DNA from: JBGZEX01 sp041846495
GTDB taxonomy: Bacteria > Bacteroidota > Bacteroidia > Bacteroidales > Marinifilaceae
Assembly (NCBI GenBank): GCA_041846495.1
Contig: JBGZEX010000004.1
Coordinates: forward strand, 53,711 to 117,710
Direction of reading: 5' to 3'
DNA: 64,000 nucleotides
The position numbers and the translations under genes were made by a program. This document shows positions 35,462 to 44,247 of the stretch, piece by piece (position 1 is the stretch's first letter; each line of letters begins with the position of its first letter). The notes beneath the pieces were generated by a model. That model was not told where the DNA came from. It made no database searches and saw only the letters and a list, made by a program, of their open reading frames with translations.

Positions 35462-35768
35462 GATTGTTCAGTGTTTTGATATACGATTCCAGAATGGGGG
35501 CCGGTTTGAATACGGCCGTTAACCTGGGGGGAATGATGTAATGTTTTCCGTCGGCGGGATTTACGGATATTTTTGCGGACTCTTTTCCGGCTTCGAATTG
35601 TCCCAAACCATGGAAACTGATGGTATCGTTATTCCCTAATTGCTTGCCCGTTATTTCGATGAAGGCTGCAAGCATTGCTTCGACCTCGTGTTTTTTCCAA
35701 TTCAGCCGGCTCGACAATCTCTTTATAATTTCCCTGTCTTTCATAGGCTTTCGTGTGAAAATATTCAT
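35454..35768 (-). CDS. HU-family DNA-binding protein
   Basis: 104 residues from the first ATG, 96 from the second (35744, MKDRE). RLSSRLNWKKHEVEAMLAAFIEITGKQLGNNDTISFHGLGQFEAG is the HU/IHF fold; a beta-arm KHYIIPPRLTAVFKPAP follows. It is the first gene of a two-gene unit with the HU-LysM gene (8-base overlap). The pair could form a heterodimer, with this one soluble and the other membrane-anchored; that is inference. Confidence 0.88.
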   Translation of the reverse strand: MNIFTRKPMKDREIIKRLSSRLNWKKHEVEAMLAAFIEITGKQLGNNDTISFHGLGQFEAGKESAKISVNPADGKHYIIPPRLTAVFKPAPILESYIKTLNNHE

Positions 35769-35782
35769 CTATGCAATTTATG

Positions 35783-35790
35783 CAAAATTA
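35783..35790 (-). promoter_or_regulatory. Candidate -7 box for the HU pair
   Basis: Minus strand TAATTTTG fits TAnnTTTG, 15 bases before the first ATG. No clear -33 TTTG. Confidence 0.4.
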
Positions 35791-35953
35791 TATAATAAAA
35801 CGAGGATTTCGATAATTTCTTCAGAAGATTCTTAAAAATAATATTTCTCAGGCTATAATACTCCCCAAAAACTAGACAACTCAAAAAGTGCTATATTTGA
35901 GAGTAAAGATTGAACTAATTGTCATTTGCTAACGAAAAAAGAAAAAGAAGTTT

Positions 35954-36259
35954 ATGGGACGAAGAAGTAAATACAGTTCCAGTTTTAAGGCACAAGTTGC
36001 TTTAGCCGGCTTGAGGGGCGATGAGACGATCCAGAGTTTAGCGAAGCGATACGAATTGAGCCCGAGCAAGATAACAGAATGGATGCGAGAACTTGAGGAG
36101 AAAGCAGCACAGGCTTTTGATAAGCCTTCTGATAGCACCAAAGAACTTAAGAAGATAGAGCGTGAGAATAAGCGACTATTACATAAGGTAGGACAGCTTA
36201 CAATTGACTGCGATTTTTTTGCGACTGCCTGCGAGGATGCCGGACTCAAAGTGAGATAA
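35954..36259 (+). CDS. IS3-family transposase OrfA (helix-turn-helix)
   Basis: 101 residues, full length. KYSSSFKAQVALAGLRGDETIQSLAKRYELSPSKITEWMREL is the IS3/IS911 OrfA helix-turn-helix that recognises the element ends; a leucine-zipper-like tail KELKKIERENKRLLHKVGQL follows. It ends 5 bases before the orfB remnant. OrfA alone does not transpose but can bind the ends. Confidence 0.9.
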   Translation: MGRRSKYSSSFKAQVALAGLRGDETIQSLAKRYELSPSKITEWMRELEEKAAQAFDKPSDSTKELKKIERENKRLLHKVGQLTIDCDFFATACEDAGLKVR

Positions 36260-36264
36260 TCGAG

Positions 36265-36849
36265 ATGGAGCGTCAGCGCCCCGCAGGCTTAAGCCGAAAT
36301 CGTTTTTGTAAGTATATGAATCTTAATCGCTCCAGTTTGTACTATCAACCAAAGGGAGAAAGTGAGGAGAACCTAGAGATGATGCGTATTATTGATGAGT
36401 ACCACATCGAGCATCCGACCTCTGGAGTTGTGCATATGCGTGATATGCTAAGACTGAGAGGTTATTCAGTTAATGAGAAGCGTGTAAGGCGACTTATGCG
36501 TAAGATGGGAATCCTGGTGATCTACCCCACAGAGGAGCCTCAGTAAGGGCACTGTGCCGAGCTATGTACCTCCCTACTTACTTAGAGGGCTTAAGATAGA
36601 GCGACCCAATCAGGTATGGTCGACAGATATTTCCTATATCCCTATGGAGAAGGGTTTTATGTACCTCATTTGGATAGAACGCTTCTGGAGAAGCATCAAA
36701 CAGGAACATATCTATCTTAATCCAGCCGATACAGTCTCAGAACTACGGCAGGGAATGAGGAAGTGGATAAAGTTAACTATGAGCGCCCCCACCAAAGTAT
36801 CACCAAGCTACTCCCTGCCATGGAATATGGAATAGTAGTAGCTGCATAA
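36265..36849 (+). pseudogene. IS3-family transposase OrfB, disrupted
   Basis: Remnant of a DDE transposase. Part one (to 36546) is the helical N-terminus (FCKYMNLNRSSLYYQPKGES, HIEHPTSGVVHMRDMLRLRG). An inserted A near 36530 shifts the frame: without it ...IYPQRSLSKGTVPSYVPP would read through. Part two has the first catalytic Asp (QVWSTDISYIPMEKG) but jumps from FMYLI straight to WIERFWRSIKQEHIYL, losing roughly 80-100 codons with the second Asp. A missing base near 36775 shifts the end; in the old frame it would finish YERPHQSITKLLPAMEYG. Inactive. Confidence 0.88.
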
Positions 36850-36949
36850 CAATAACCAATAACTATGTAAAGAGAAAGAAAAATGAGTATGTTTGTAACA
36901 GTGAAAGAAAAAACACTAGCCCGTTGTCGAAAAATGGGGAGTACTATAG

Positions 36950-37259
36950 TCTATAGTCCATAGTATTTTCGTTTTGTTTCATCTTCTGTCAATAAACTTT
37001 CGTATGAGCTTCGGCGCTTTATTCCGCCGGAATTTAAAATCCGTTTTTTGAAATTCCGGAAAATCTCCCGGGGTATCCGACAGGCATACAAATTTATATG
37101 CTAATTTTCTTTTTTCCGCACAAATGCGGTGGTATTATCGATTATTTCGAAAATACCGTTCCGGTATGTGTTTTCGAGAACTTTTCTATTTTCAGACTTT
37201 ATCGTTTTTTCCGGAATCCGGTATTTTTTTCTTACGGTTAATATTTTTAATTTTGTCCT
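36950..37259. other. 310-bp gap, mostly featureless
   Basis: AT-rich. It holds the IS edge with CTATAGT repeats, two short hairpins (CCGCA/TGCGG near 37120 and ATACCG/CGGTAT near 37150-37165) and the -7 box of the next gene. No ORF looks real. Confidence 0.5.
37248..37255 (+). promoter_or_regulatory. Candidate -7 box directly before the hypothetical gene
   Basis: TAATTTTG fits TAnnTTTG, 4 bases before the GTG at 37260; a T-rich stretch lies at the -33 position. If used, the message would be leaderless or would start inside the assigned ORF. Confidence 0.4.
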
Positions 37260-37754
37260 GTGGAGATTCGACAGAATGAAAATATTATCCGGACGAAGTC
37301 CTTTTTGGAAAAAGTGATATTGGAGGAATTAGATAAACTGATGGCTTCCGGTGTTTCTTATATGGGTTTTGTCATTATGGGGCAAGTCATAGAGGTGTTG
37401 GGCAGCTTCCTCGATTCCAAACCGATGAAAGCTAAAGGACAATCCTTCTTTCGTTTCTCGAAAGCGGTGGATTGCCTTTTCGGCGGACGTTACCGGGTGT
37501 TGAACCGCAAGGGGTGGCTGTACGACAAATTGCGCAACCAAATGGTGCATACCTTTATTCCCTCGGAAGACTTGTTGATATTCAAGGACGGGAAAGCGGC
37601 CGGAGGTTATGTTCATTTAGAGGAGGCGGACGGAAAAATCGTTTTGATTGCCGACAGCTTCCGCAAAGATATAGAGCGGGCTTGCGCCCGTTTGTTGCAA
37701 TTGTTGGAGGAGGGTAAATTAAAACCCAAAAACATAGGATTCGGATATGAATGA
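37260..37754 (+). CDS. Conserved hypothetical protein
   Basis: 164 residues from a GTG; no in-frame ATG occurs before residue 28 (LMASGVSYMG), so GTG or a later start must be used. No signal peptide, membrane helix or known domain. Visible features: FLEKVILEELDKLMASG at the start, a Gly-rich hydrophobic centre (MGFVIMGQVIEVLGSFL), FGGRYRVLNRKGWLYDKLRNQMVHTFIP, and a helical C-terminus. The look is of a small cytoplasmic all-alpha protein. Its last 8 bases overlap the DUF2520 gene start, so the two are translated together. Confidence 0.7.
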   Translation: MEIRQNENIIRTKSFLEKVILEELDKLMASGVSYMGFVIMGQVIEVLGSFLDSKPMKAKGQSFFRFSKAVDCLFGGRYRVLNRKGWLYDKLRNQMVHTFIPSEDLLIFKDGKAAGGYVHLEEADGKIVLIADSFRKDIERACARLLQLLEEGKLKPKNIGFGYE

Positions 37755-38589
37755 AAAAATCGTATTATTGGGAGCGGGAAATGTGGCTACGCATTTGGCG
37801 GCGGCATTGCTGAAAACGGAATACTCTCTTTGCCAGATTTATAGCCGGACGATGGAATCCGCCCGTATATTGGGGATGCGTACCGGAGTTTCGTATACGA
37901 ACGATGCGACGACGGTATATCCCGATGCCGATTATTACATATTCTCCGTCAGCGATTCGGCGATAGGGCCTTTATTCAAATCTCTGAAGATATCCCCCCA
38001 TGCTATCGTGCTTCATACTTCCGGAAGTCAATCCCTCAAAGTTTTCGGAAGCCGGGAAAACTGCGGTGTTTTATATCCCTTGCAGACGTTTTCCAAGGGC
38101 AGGGTGATGGATTTTAAGGAAATCCCGCTCTTGATAGAGGCCGGAGACGGGAAAACCCTCGGGAGAATAAGGGAAATGGCCTGCTCTCTTTCCGGGCGGG
38201 TGCGGGAATTCGAAACTTCCCAACGCAAACTTTTGCATATGGCAGCGGTTTTTGCCTGTAATTTTGTAAATCATATGTATTATATAGCCGGAAATATTTT
38301 GGAAAAAGAAGATATGGATTTCAAGCTTCTTTTACCTCTCATTGCCGAAACGGCCGGTAAGGTCGCCCAGCTGTCGCCCGAATCGGCGCAGACGGGGCCG
38401 GCTCGCCGGAACGACGAAGTAATCCTGAATATGCATCGTCGCCTTTTGCGTAAGGATCCGGAAATACTGGAGATTTATAATATGCTGACGGCCTCCGTCG
38501 CTAAGGTATACGAACGGCCGGAAGAGGAGTTTTCGAGCGAGGATAGCCGGGTATGCGAACCGGATGCTCCTTATCCTACTTTGTGGTAA
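37747..38589 (+). CDS. Rossmann-fold oxidoreductase with DUF2520 domain
   Basis: 280 residues. N-terminal NAD(P)-binding motif KIVLLGAGNVATHLAAALL, then SVSDSAIGPLF and IVLHTSGSQSLKVF, as in F420-dependent NADP-oxidoreductase-like proteins. The helical C-terminal domain (LLHMAAVFACNFVNHMYYIAGNIL, DEVILNMHRRLL) is DUF2520. Related to 6-phosphogluconate/ketopantoate-reductase-type enzymes; substrate unknown. It precedes the KdsC-like gene by 12 bases, an order common in Bacteroidales. Confidence 0.85.
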   Translation: MNEKIVLLGAGNVATHLAAALLKTEYSLCQIYSRTMESARILGMRTGVSYTNDATTVYPDADYYIFSVSDSAIGPLFKSLKISPHAIVLHTSGSQSLKVFGSRENCGVLYPLQTFSKGRVMDFKEIPLLIEAGDGKTLGRIREMACSLSGRVREFETSQRKLLHMAAVFACNFVNHMYYIAGNILEKEDMDFKLLLPLIAETAGKVAQLSPESAQTGPARRNDEVILNMHRRLLRKDPEILEIYNMLTASVAKVYERPEEEFSSEDSRVCEPDAPYPTLW

Positions 38590-38601
38590 ATAAATAATGA
38601 T

Positions 38602-39129
38602 ATGGAATTTTTTAGAGATGAACTGAAAAAGGTGCGGGCTTTTGTTTTCGATGTGGACGGAGTGCTTTCTTCCCATATGTGTGCGTTGGGGAATGACGGA
38701 GATATGATACGCACCTCTTGTGCCAAAGACGGTTATGCCCTTATGTATTCGGTGCGTAAAGGTTATGTGGTTGCTATTATATCGGGAGGAGGGACGGAGG
38801 GATTGCAACGCAGATTCGAAAAATTGGGTATAAAGGAAATCCATTTGAAGATTGCCGATAAGGTGAAGGTTCTGGAAAAACTTATGCGGGATTATAATTT
38901 GGAAGCGGAGGAGATCGTATTTATGGGAGACGATATTCCGGATTACGAAGCGATGAGGCGGGTGGGATTTCCGGTAGCTCCGCTCGACGCCTGCGAGGAG
39001 ATAAAATCGATTGCCCGGTATATATCCGACAGGAAAGGAGGGGAAGGCTGCGTGAGGGATATTGTCGAGCAGGTGCTTAAAGTGCGTGGAGACTGGATGG
39101 ATACCGGTTGCCGTGTAAAAAGTATGTGA
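38602..39129 (+). CDS. KdsC-like HAD phosphatase (3-deoxy-D-manno-octulosonate 8-phosphate phosphatase type)
   Basis: 175 residues, the compact C0-type HAD fold. Motif I FDVDGVLSS (nucleophile Asp), motif II IISGG, motif III ADKVKVLEKL, motif IV FMGDDIPDYEAM. KdsC removes the 8-phosphate in KDO synthesis for LPS. kdsA and kdsB are not adjacent. Other sugar-phosphate substrates (as in sialic or pseudaminic-acid paths) are possible. Next gene starts 12 bases on. Confidence 0.85.
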   Translation: MEFFRDELKKVRAFVFDVDGVLSSHMCALGNDGDMIRTSCAKDGYALMYSVRKGYVVAIISGGGTEGLQRRFEKLGIKEIHLKIADKVKVLEKLMRDYNLEAEEIVFMGDDIPDYEAMRRVGFPVAPLDACEEIKSIARYISDRKGGEGCVRDIVEQVLKVRGDWMDTGCRVKSM

Positions 39130-39141
39130 AATTCTCCGGTT

Positions 39142-39723
39142 ATGCTGGATAAATATCGTTTGATATTGGGATCGGCTTCTCCTCGCAGAAAGCGTTTGAT
39201 GGAAGGGGCGGGATTCGATTTCGAGGTAAGAGTGATGCCGGTGGATGAGATTATGCCCCGGGGAATGGGTATGGAGGAAGCGGCGCAGCATATCGCCCGG
39301 ATAAAGGGAGAGGCCTTTGCCGGACATATAGGAGCGGGGGAATTGCTTATAACGGCGGATACCGTGGTAGGTGTGGATGACCGTATATTGGGGAAGCCCG
39401 GCAGTAGGGAGGAAGCCGTGGCTATGCTGGAACGGCTTTCGGGACGTACGCATGAGGTATGTACGGGGGTATGCCTTACTTCCTCCTCTTCTTCCTATGT
39501 ATTTTCGGAAATTACGGAAGTTTGTTTCGCCCCGCTTCGAAGGGAAGAGATCGCCTATTATGTCGACGTCTTCAAGCCTTATGATAAGGCCGGAGCCTAC
39601 GGCATTCAGGAATGGATAGGATATATCGGTATAGAATACATACGGGGCTGTTTTTACAATGTGATGGGATTACCCGTGAGGAGATTGTACGAATTGCTTA
39701 CCGGGAATGAGATAGTGATTTGA
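39142..39723 (+). CDS. maf: Maf-family nucleotide pyrophosphatase
   Basis: 193 residues. ILGSASPRRKRLMEGAGFDF at the start, TADTVVGVDDRILGKPGSREEAVAMLERLSGRTHEV in the middle and YDKAGAYGIQEWIGYIGIEYIRGCFYNVMGLPV at the end are the Maf signatures. It hydrolyses nucleoside triphosphates such as dTTP or UTP, or modified ones, to the monophosphate. Called a septum-formation inhibitor from B. subtilis. Third of a packed row. Confidence 0.93.
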   Translation: MLDKYRLILGSASPRRKRLMEGAGFDFEVRVMPVDEIMPRGMGMEEAAQHIARIKGEAFAGHIGAGELLITADTVVGVDDRILGKPGSREEAVAMLERLSGRTHEVCTGVCLTSSSSSYVFSEITEVCFAPLRREEIAYYVDVFKPYDKAGAYGIQEWIGYIGIEYIRGCFYNVMGLPVRRLYELLTGNEIVI

Positions 39724-39758
39724 TATATGCGGGTTGATAAACCTTAAATTTTAATTGA

Positions 39759-41915
39759 ATGATAATGAAAAAGACCGTTTTTTTGATTTTGATTTTAATC
39801 CTTTTTCGTCCGGCCGCTTATGCCGACGAGGGGATGTGGATTCCGCTCCTGTTGAAAAAATACACCATAGAGGAGATGCAGCGGAAAGGTTTTAAATTGA
39901 CTGCCGAGGATATTTACGACATAAACCGGGCATCTCTTAAAGATGCCGTGGTGGGTTTGGGGAATTTGAATTACCCTTTTTCGCATTTCTGTACGGGAGA
40001 AATCGTGAGCGGCCGGGGACTGATGTTTACCAATTACCACTGTGCCCATTCGATGGTTCAATCCCATACGTCTTTGGAACACAACTATCTCAGAGACGGT
40101 TTTCTGGCCGGCGACGGGAAGGAAGAACTTGCAAATCCCGGAATAACCGCTTCCATTTTGGTTTATATAGAAGATGTGACGGAAATGATAAATTCCGCAT
40201 TGAACGACGATATGAGTCCGGAAGAACGAAAAAAAGCGGTTAAGCGGGTTTCCGACCGGGTTGAAGCCAAAGCCGTAGCCGGCACCAATCTTATGGCCCG
40301 GGTGAGTCCTTATTTTAACGGCAATCAGTATTTTTTATCAGTATATAAGATATACAGGGACGTAAGATTAGTGGCCGCTCCTCCCGCAGCCGTGGGAAAA
40401 TTCGGAGGAGATACGGATAATTGGGCATGGCCCCGGCATACGGGAGATTTTGCCGTGTTGAGAATATATGCGGGAGCGGATAACGAACCGGCGGATTATT
40501 CTCCGCACAACAAACCTTATGTCCCCAAACAATTCCTTAAGATAAGCCTTAAACCCAAGAAAAAAGGAGATTTTACTTTCGTATTCGGTTATCCGGGCAC
40601 GACGGAGGAATATCTTCCTTCTTTCGCTATCGAGGAAATCCTCGAGAGGGTGAACCCCCATAAAATCGGTATACGCACGCAGAAGCTCGATATCATCAAT
40701 GCGGCCATGGAGAAAGACGAGGCCCTGCGTATCAAATATTCCGCCAAAGCCGCTTCCGTAGCCAATGCATGGAAAAAGTGGCAGGGAGAGTCCAAAGGCT
40801 TGGTGCGTTACCGGACTGTAGAGAATAAAAGGGCTTTGGAAACCGCTTTCAATCAGTGGGCGACCGGGAAACCGGAATATTCGGGAATCGTGGAAAGATA
40901 TCGCATCCTATACGAAAAACGGGCAAAGCTTATGCCTTATTCGGCTTATCTTTCCGAAGCCGCCGTCAGGGGAGCCGAAGTTGTAAATTTTGCCCTCAAT
41001 GTGTGGTACGCTATTAAGGATTACGATAAAATAGAGGATGTCGACGCTTTTAAACGCCGATTGGAAGAATTCGCCGAGGGCTTTTATAAGGATTGGGATT
41101 ACGATACGGATATGGAGATTATGAAAAAAATGTTCGAAATCTGCAATTCGAATCTGGAAGGCGACTATCTGCCGGAAGCTATTGCCCGAATGAAAGGAAA
41201 GGGGATTTCCCGTGCCGTAAATAAAGTTTTTGAAAAATCCCTGCTTACCCATCCCGAGAAATTCAAAACTTTTATCCGGAATTTGAATAAAAAGTCCCCG
41301 CCGAAGTTGAAAAAAGATCCGCTTATAATTGTTGCCAATTCCGTTTACGATAAATCGAATGCCTTAAATTCCGTCTTAAATTCCGTAAAGGCGGAGCTCA
41401 ATACGGTGAACCGCCTTTGGGTGAAAGGACTTATGGAAATGTATCCGGACAGGAATTTTTGGCCGGATGCCAATTCCACTTTGAGGGTGAGCTACGGAGT
41501 GGTAGACGGATACAGACCGGTAGACGGAACCGTCTACGACTTCCGTACCACTTTGGAAGGTGTTATGGAGAAAGAGAATCCGGAAATATACGATTATCAG
41601 GTGCCCGAAGGATTGAAATCCCTGTATATCGCCCGGGATTACGGAAGATATGCCGATGAGGACGGGAAACTTCCGGTTTGCTTTTTAGCCTCCAACCATA
41701 CGACGGGCGGAAATTCCGGGAGTCCGGTTTTGGATGCCGAAGGGCGTTTGATCGGTATCAATTTCGACCGTTCGTGGGACGGTGTAATGTCGGATATGCA
41801 ATACGAGCCGGAGATTTGCCGCAATATAGCGGTGGATATCCGCTTCGTATTGTTTATGCTCGACAAATATGCCGGAGCTTCTCATCTTATTCGGGAGATG
41901 ACGATAGAAGAATGA
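39759..41915 (+). CDS. S46-family dipeptidyl-peptidase, DPP11-like
   Basis: 718 residues with signal peptide (ILILILFRPAAYA). Catalytic His in FTNYHCAHSMVQ, catalytic Ser653 in TGGNSGSPVLD, and the S46 stretch KFGGDTDNWAWPRHTGDFAVLRIYA containing the Asp. Specificity position: Arg671 in INFDRSWDG, equivalent to Arg673 of the Porphyromonas gingivalis DPP11, which prefers Asp/Glu at P1; DPP7 has Gly there. It cuts dipeptides from oligopeptides in the periplasm. Only the first motif uses Asp-containing numbering I could not count exactly. A strong terminator follows. Confidence 0.93.
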   Translation: MIMKKTVFLILILILFRPAAYADEGMWIPLLLKKYTIEEMQRKGFKLTAEDIYDINRASLKDAVVGLGNLNYPFSHFCTGEIVSGRGLMFTNYHCAHSMVQSHTSLEHNYLRDGFLAGDGKEELANPGITASILVYIEDVTEMINSALNDDMSPEERKKAVKRVSDRVEAKAVAGTNLMARVSPYFNGNQYFLSVYKIYRDVRLVAAPPAAVGKFGGDTDNWAWPRHTGDFAVLRIYAGADNEPADYSPHNKPYVPKQFLKISLKPKKKGDFTFVFGYPGTTEEYLPSFAIEEILERVNPHKIGIRTQKLDIINAAMEKDEALRIKYSAKAASVANAWKKWQGESKGLVRYRTVENKRALETAFNQWATGKPEYSGIVERYRILYEKRAKLMPYSAYLSEAAVRGAEVVNFALNVWYAIKDYDKIEDVDAFKRRLEEFAEGFYKDWDYDTDMEIMKKMFEICNSNLEGDYLPEAIARMKGKGISRAVNKVFEKSLLTHPEKFKTFIRNLNKKSPPKLKKDPLIIVANSVYDKSNALNSVLNSVKAELNTVNRLWVKGLMEMYPDRNFWPDANSTLRVSYGVVDGYRPVDGTVYDFRTTLEGVMEKENPEIYDYQVPEGLKSLYIARDYGRYADEDGKLPVCFLASNHTTGGNSGSPVLDAEGRLIGINFDRSWDGVMSDMQYEPEICRNIAVDIRFVLFMLDKYAGASHLIREMTIEE

Positions 41916-41932
41916 TTCCTCCCATCTGTTTT

Positions 41933-41974
41933 ATCCTCCGTTCCGGATATTCGAAACCGGAACGGAGGATTTTT
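41933..41974 (+). terminator. Strong intrinsic terminator after the S46 peptidase
   Basis: Perfect 14-bp stem ATCCTCCGTTCCGG / CCGGAACGGAGGAT with a 10-base loop, followed by TTTT. It ends the 37260-41915 cluster. Confidence 0.85.
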
Positions 41975-42012
41975 GCAGCCCTCTCCAGATACGAAATTAG
42001 ATTAGGGGAGGG

Positions 42013-42043
42013 TTTCCGGTCGTAGGGATTATGCTTATATTTG
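42013..42043 (+). promoter_or_regulatory. Promoter of tex
   Basis: TTTC (42013-42016), 19 bases, TATATTTG (42036-42043), 18 bases before the tex ATG. One mismatch to TTTG at -33. Confidence 0.6.
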
Positions 42044-42061
42044 CGGAAAATATATTGAGGT

Positions 42062-44191
42062 ATGAAGAATTTTTCGGGAGCAACGGAATTTATCGTTTTA
42101 AAGTCGGGTGCCGACCGACGCTATGCGGATAATTTAGTAAAACTTTTCGAGCAAGGGGCTACCATCCCTTTTATCGCCCGCTATCGTAAGGAGATGACGG
42201 GGAGTATGGATGAAGTGGAAGTCGGTCGTATCCGCGATTTGTACGAAGAATACGGAGAATTGGAGAAACGCAAGGAGACGGTTATCGGAAGTATGGCCGC
42301 TCAGGACAAGTTGACGCCGGAATTGGAGGAGGCCGTTCGTAAAGCCGTTTCAATGACGGAGGTGGAAGATATATATCTGCCTTATAAACCCAAACGGAAA
42401 ACGCGGGCTTCCAAAGCCCGTGAAGCCGGATTGGAACCCCTGGCTCTTTGGTTGCTGAAGGAAATGCCCGGACAACCTTTGCTTAAAGCGGAGGAGTTCA
42501 TAAACGAGGGCGTAGAGACGGCGGAAGCAGCCCTTGCCGGAGCTTCCGATATTATTGCCGAAATGATAAGCGAGGACGAAAAATCCCGGCGTATCCTCCG
42601 CCGTATTTTCGACCGTACGGCGATAATCCGTTCCCGGGTCGTAAAAGGGAAGGAGGAGGAGGGGGCCAAGTTTGCGGATTATTTCGATTTCGGAGAACCT
42701 TTGAAAAAAATACCTTCTCATCGTTTTTTGGCCATAAGGCGCGGCGTGGAATCGGGATTTATAAAATGCGGTTTGGAAATCGATGAAGCCGAAGCCGTCG
42801 AAACCCTGAGCGGGAATTTCGTGCATGCCGGTGTGCCGGCTTCGGCCGTCGTAGCCGCAGCCGTGGGAGATGCCTTTAAAAGACTGTTGTTCCCTTCCAT
42901 GGAAAACGAATATATGAATGCGGCCAAACATAAGGCCGACGGCGAGGCGATTCGGATATTCGCATCCAATCTCCGTCAGTTGTTGATGGCCCCTCCTTTG
43001 GGCAATAAGCGGATTATGGGGATAGATCCCGGTTTCCGTACCGGTTGCAAGGTGGTATGTCTCGACGAAACGGGGAATCTTTTGCATAATGAAACCGTAT
43101 ATCCTCATCCTCCGCATAATGCTTTCAAAGCCTCGGCTTCCAAAATTTCACAATTGGTAACCGCCTACCGTATCGATGCCATAGCCGTAGGCAACGGTAC
43201 GGCGGGAAGGGAGACCGAGGCCTTTATTTCCCGATTGCGGTTTTCCGAAGATGTGAAAGTATTCGTCGTCAGCGAAAGCGGAGCTTCGGTTTATTCGGCT
43301 TCGGAAATAGCGAGAGAGGAGTTTCCGGATTACGACGTTACGGTACGGGGAGCCGTTTCCATAGCACGGCGTCTTATGGATCCGCTTTCGGAACTTGTGA
43401 AAATAGATCCCAAATCCATAGGAGTCGGTCAATACCAGCACGATGTGGATCAATCCGAATTGAAGACGGCTTTGGACAGGGTGGTGGAATCCTGTGTCAA
43501 CAACGTGGGGGTCAATGTGAATACGGCAAGCAAATATCTTTTGAGCTACGTCTCGGGACTCGGTCCCGTCATTGCCGGAAACATACGGGACTATATAGCG
43601 GAAAACGGCGGATTCCGTTCGCGCAGGGAATTGCTTAAGGTGAAACGTATGGGGGAAAAAACTTTCGAACAATGTGCGGGTTTTCTCCGTATTCCCGAAA
43701 GCGATAATCCTTTGGATAATTCGGCCGTACATCCCGAATCTTACGGAATTGTGGAGCGTATGGCAAGGGATGCGGGTATGGAGGTAGGGGAGTTCATCGG
43801 TAACGAAAAAGCCTTGAATGCGGTAGACCTCTCAAAATATGTGGGGCCTTCCGCAGGTATTCCCACTCTTACGGATATATTGGACGAATTGCGCAAACCG
43901 GGGCGGGATCCCCGGGCCATGGCCGAAATATTCGCTTTCGATGAAAACATCCGTTCCTTTGAAGATGTGAAAGAGGGGATGATAGTGAACGGGATCGTAA
44001 CGAATATTACCGATTTCGGAGCTTTCGTGGATATAGGTGCGCATTGCGACGGACTCGTACACATATCCGAGATGGCCGACCGTTTTATAAAATCGCCCTT
44101 GGAAGTGGTTGCTTTGCACCAGCATTTACGGGTGAAGGTAATAGGTGCGGACAAAGTGCGCCGCCGCATATCTCTTTCCCTCCGCTTTTAA
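42062..44191 (+). CDS. tex: Tex-family RNA-binding transcription accessory protein
   Basis: 709 residues. N-terminal Tex helices (IPFIARYRKEMTGSMDE, VEDIYLPYKPKRKTRASKAREAGLEPLA), a YqgF/RuvC-like domain from about 320 (MGIDPGFRTGCKVVCLDETG), helix-hairpin-helix motifs (LKTALDRVVESCVNNVGVN, GPVIAGNI, FRSRRELLKVKRMGEKTFEQCAGFLRI) and a C-terminal S1 domain (GMIVNGIVTNITDFGAFVDIGAHCDGLVHISEM). It binds nucleic acid and affects gene expression under stress. Own promoter; convergent with hppA. Confidence 0.95.
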   Translation: MKNFSGATEFIVLKSGADRRYADNLVKLFEQGATIPFIARYRKEMTGSMDEVEVGRIRDLYEEYGELEKRKETVIGSMAAQDKLTPELEEAVRKAVSMTEVEDIYLPYKPKRKTRASKAREAGLEPLALWLLKEMPGQPLLKAEEFINEGVETAEAALAGASDIIAEMISEDEKSRRILRRIFDRTAIIRSRVVKGKEEEGAKFADYFDFGEPLKKIPSHRFLAIRRGVESGFIKCGLEIDEAEAVETLSGNFVHAGVPASAVVAAAVGDAFKRLLFPSMENEYMNAAKHKADGEAIRIFASNLRQLLMAPPLGNKRIMGIDPGFRTGCKVVCLDETGNLLHNETVYPHPPHNAFKASASKISQLVTAYRIDAIAVGNGTAGRETEAFISRLRFSEDVKVFVVSESGASVYSASEIAREEFPDYDVTVRGAVSIARRLMDPLSELVKIDPKSIGVGQYQHDVDQSELKTALDRVVESCVNNVGVNVNTASKYLLSYVSGLGPVIAGNIRDYIAENGGFRSRRELLKVKRMGEKTFEQCAGFLRIPESDNPLDNSAVHPESYGIVERMARDAGMEVGEFIGNEKALNAVDLSKYVGPSAGIPTLTDILDELRKPGRDPRAMAEIFAFDENIRSFEDVKEGMIVNGIVTNITDFGAFVDIGAHCDGLVHISEMADRFIKSPLEVVALHQHLRVKVIGADKVRRRISLSLRF

Positions 44192-44198
44192 TCCCGGA

Positions 44199-44236
44199 GA
44201 GCGGCTGTTCGATCGCTCGTTTCGGGAAAGCCGCTC
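44199..44236. terminator. Weak hairpin between tex and hppA
   Basis: GAGCGGCT / AGCCGCTC with a 22-base loop in the 56-bp convergent gap. No T-run; low confidence as terminator. Confidence 0.25.
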
Positions 44237-44247
44237 GGAGAGCGTGT

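Larger units (their letters stand above)
35853..36949 (+). mobile_element. Decayed IS3-family insertion sequence
   Basis: About 1.1 kb with imperfect terminal inverted repeats: CTATAATACTCCCCA on the left and, reading inward from the right, CTATAGTACTCCCCA; pairing then weakens but GACAAC recurs on both sides. It carries orfA and a broken orfB. No sure target-site duplication is visible. Composition and codon use differ from the host genes. orfB has two frameshifts and an internal deletion, so the element cannot move by itself. Confidence 0.85.

Noticed and set aside
38332..39453. Long open frame (373 codons) on the minus strand opposite the DUF2520, KdsC and Maf genes
   Set aside because: It lies opposite three well-supported genes and has no recognisable domain; a by-product of codon use.
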